DNA from: Anaerolineales bacterium UBA6128
GTDB lineage: Bacteria > Chloroflexota > Anaerolineae > UBA1429
Direction of reading: 5' to 3'
DNA length: 13,239 bases
Assembly (NCBI GenBank): GCA_002423325.1
Contig: DIVQ01000084.1
Coordinates: 1-13,239 of the forward strand
A program made the translations under genes and the position numbers. Below are positions 13,175 to 13,239 of this stretch, piece by piece (the stretch's first letter is position 1; every line of letters begins with the position of its first letter). The notes under the pieces are model-generated. The model was not told the DNA's origin and searched no databases. It saw only the letters and a list, made by a program, of their open reading frames with translations.

Positions 13175-13239
13175 GCGGACCGACCTGCACAAAATCCTGG
13201 TGATCGGCTCCGGTCCCATCGTCATCGGCCAGGCCTGCG
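13167..13239 (+). CDS. carB: Carbamoyl-phosphate synthase large chain (5' end only)
   Basis: CarB makes carbamoyl phosphate from bicarbonate, ATP and ammonia. Only the first 24 codons are in the window. They read MPKRTDLHKILVIGSGPIVI and continue GQAC, the standard CarB N-terminus with the glycine-rich loop that begins the first synthetase half. The ATG lies inside the last codons of carA (AATGCCTAA), so translation is probably coupled. Whether the ammonia tunnel and ATP-grasp residues are intact cannot be seen here. Confidence 0.93.
   Translation, partial: MPKRTDLHKILVIGSGPIVIGQAC

Overview
The window (13,239 bp, GC-rich) looks like chromosomal DNA from a member of the Chloroflexota, probably an Anaerolineae-like lineage. 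The phylum is an inference. It rests on a membrane protein ending in a Thr-Pro stalk (TPTLTPTNT type), extended -10 promoters of the form (G/A)TGCTATA(A/C)T, and an orphan family 5 solute-binding protein directly behind secG. No rRNA, tRNA, transposase, integrase or CRISPR array was seen, so this looks like ordinary chromosome rather than an island.

The left half (1-8823) is read on the minus strand. In transcription order it holds a cytoplasmic six-hairpin glycosidase-like protein, with its own promoter and an AGGAG ribosome site that fixes its start. Next comes a separate promoter driving an OmpR/PhoB-type response regulator, a 1,468-residue secreted protein built from two interleaved families of Ig-like repeats plus a C-terminal jelly-roll-like domain, and a single-pass TPR protein with a Thr-Pro extracellular tail that runs off the left edge. 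The last three genes have gaps of 47 and 32 bp and look like one operon: a regulator followed by two envelope proteins. No histidine kinase is present.

The right half (8886-13239) is read on the plus strand. It holds secG, a membrane-anchored peptide/nickel-type solute-binding protein with no permease genes nearby, a Yip1-family membrane protein with its own promoter and a strong Rho-independent terminator, and then carA and the start of carB. The carA promoter is followed by an unusually long (about 290 nt) untranslated leader with several strong predicted hairpins.

The most notable observation is in carA. The glutaminase domain lacks the nucleophilic Cys (Gly292 in its place, within GIGLGMQ instead of GICLGHQ) and the catalytic His (Gln377, in VQFQPEASPGP instead of VQFHPEASPGP), while the fold and the carB overlap are intact. 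This predicts a carbamoyl-phosphate synthetase that cannot hydrolyse glutamine and would use free ammonia or another partner.
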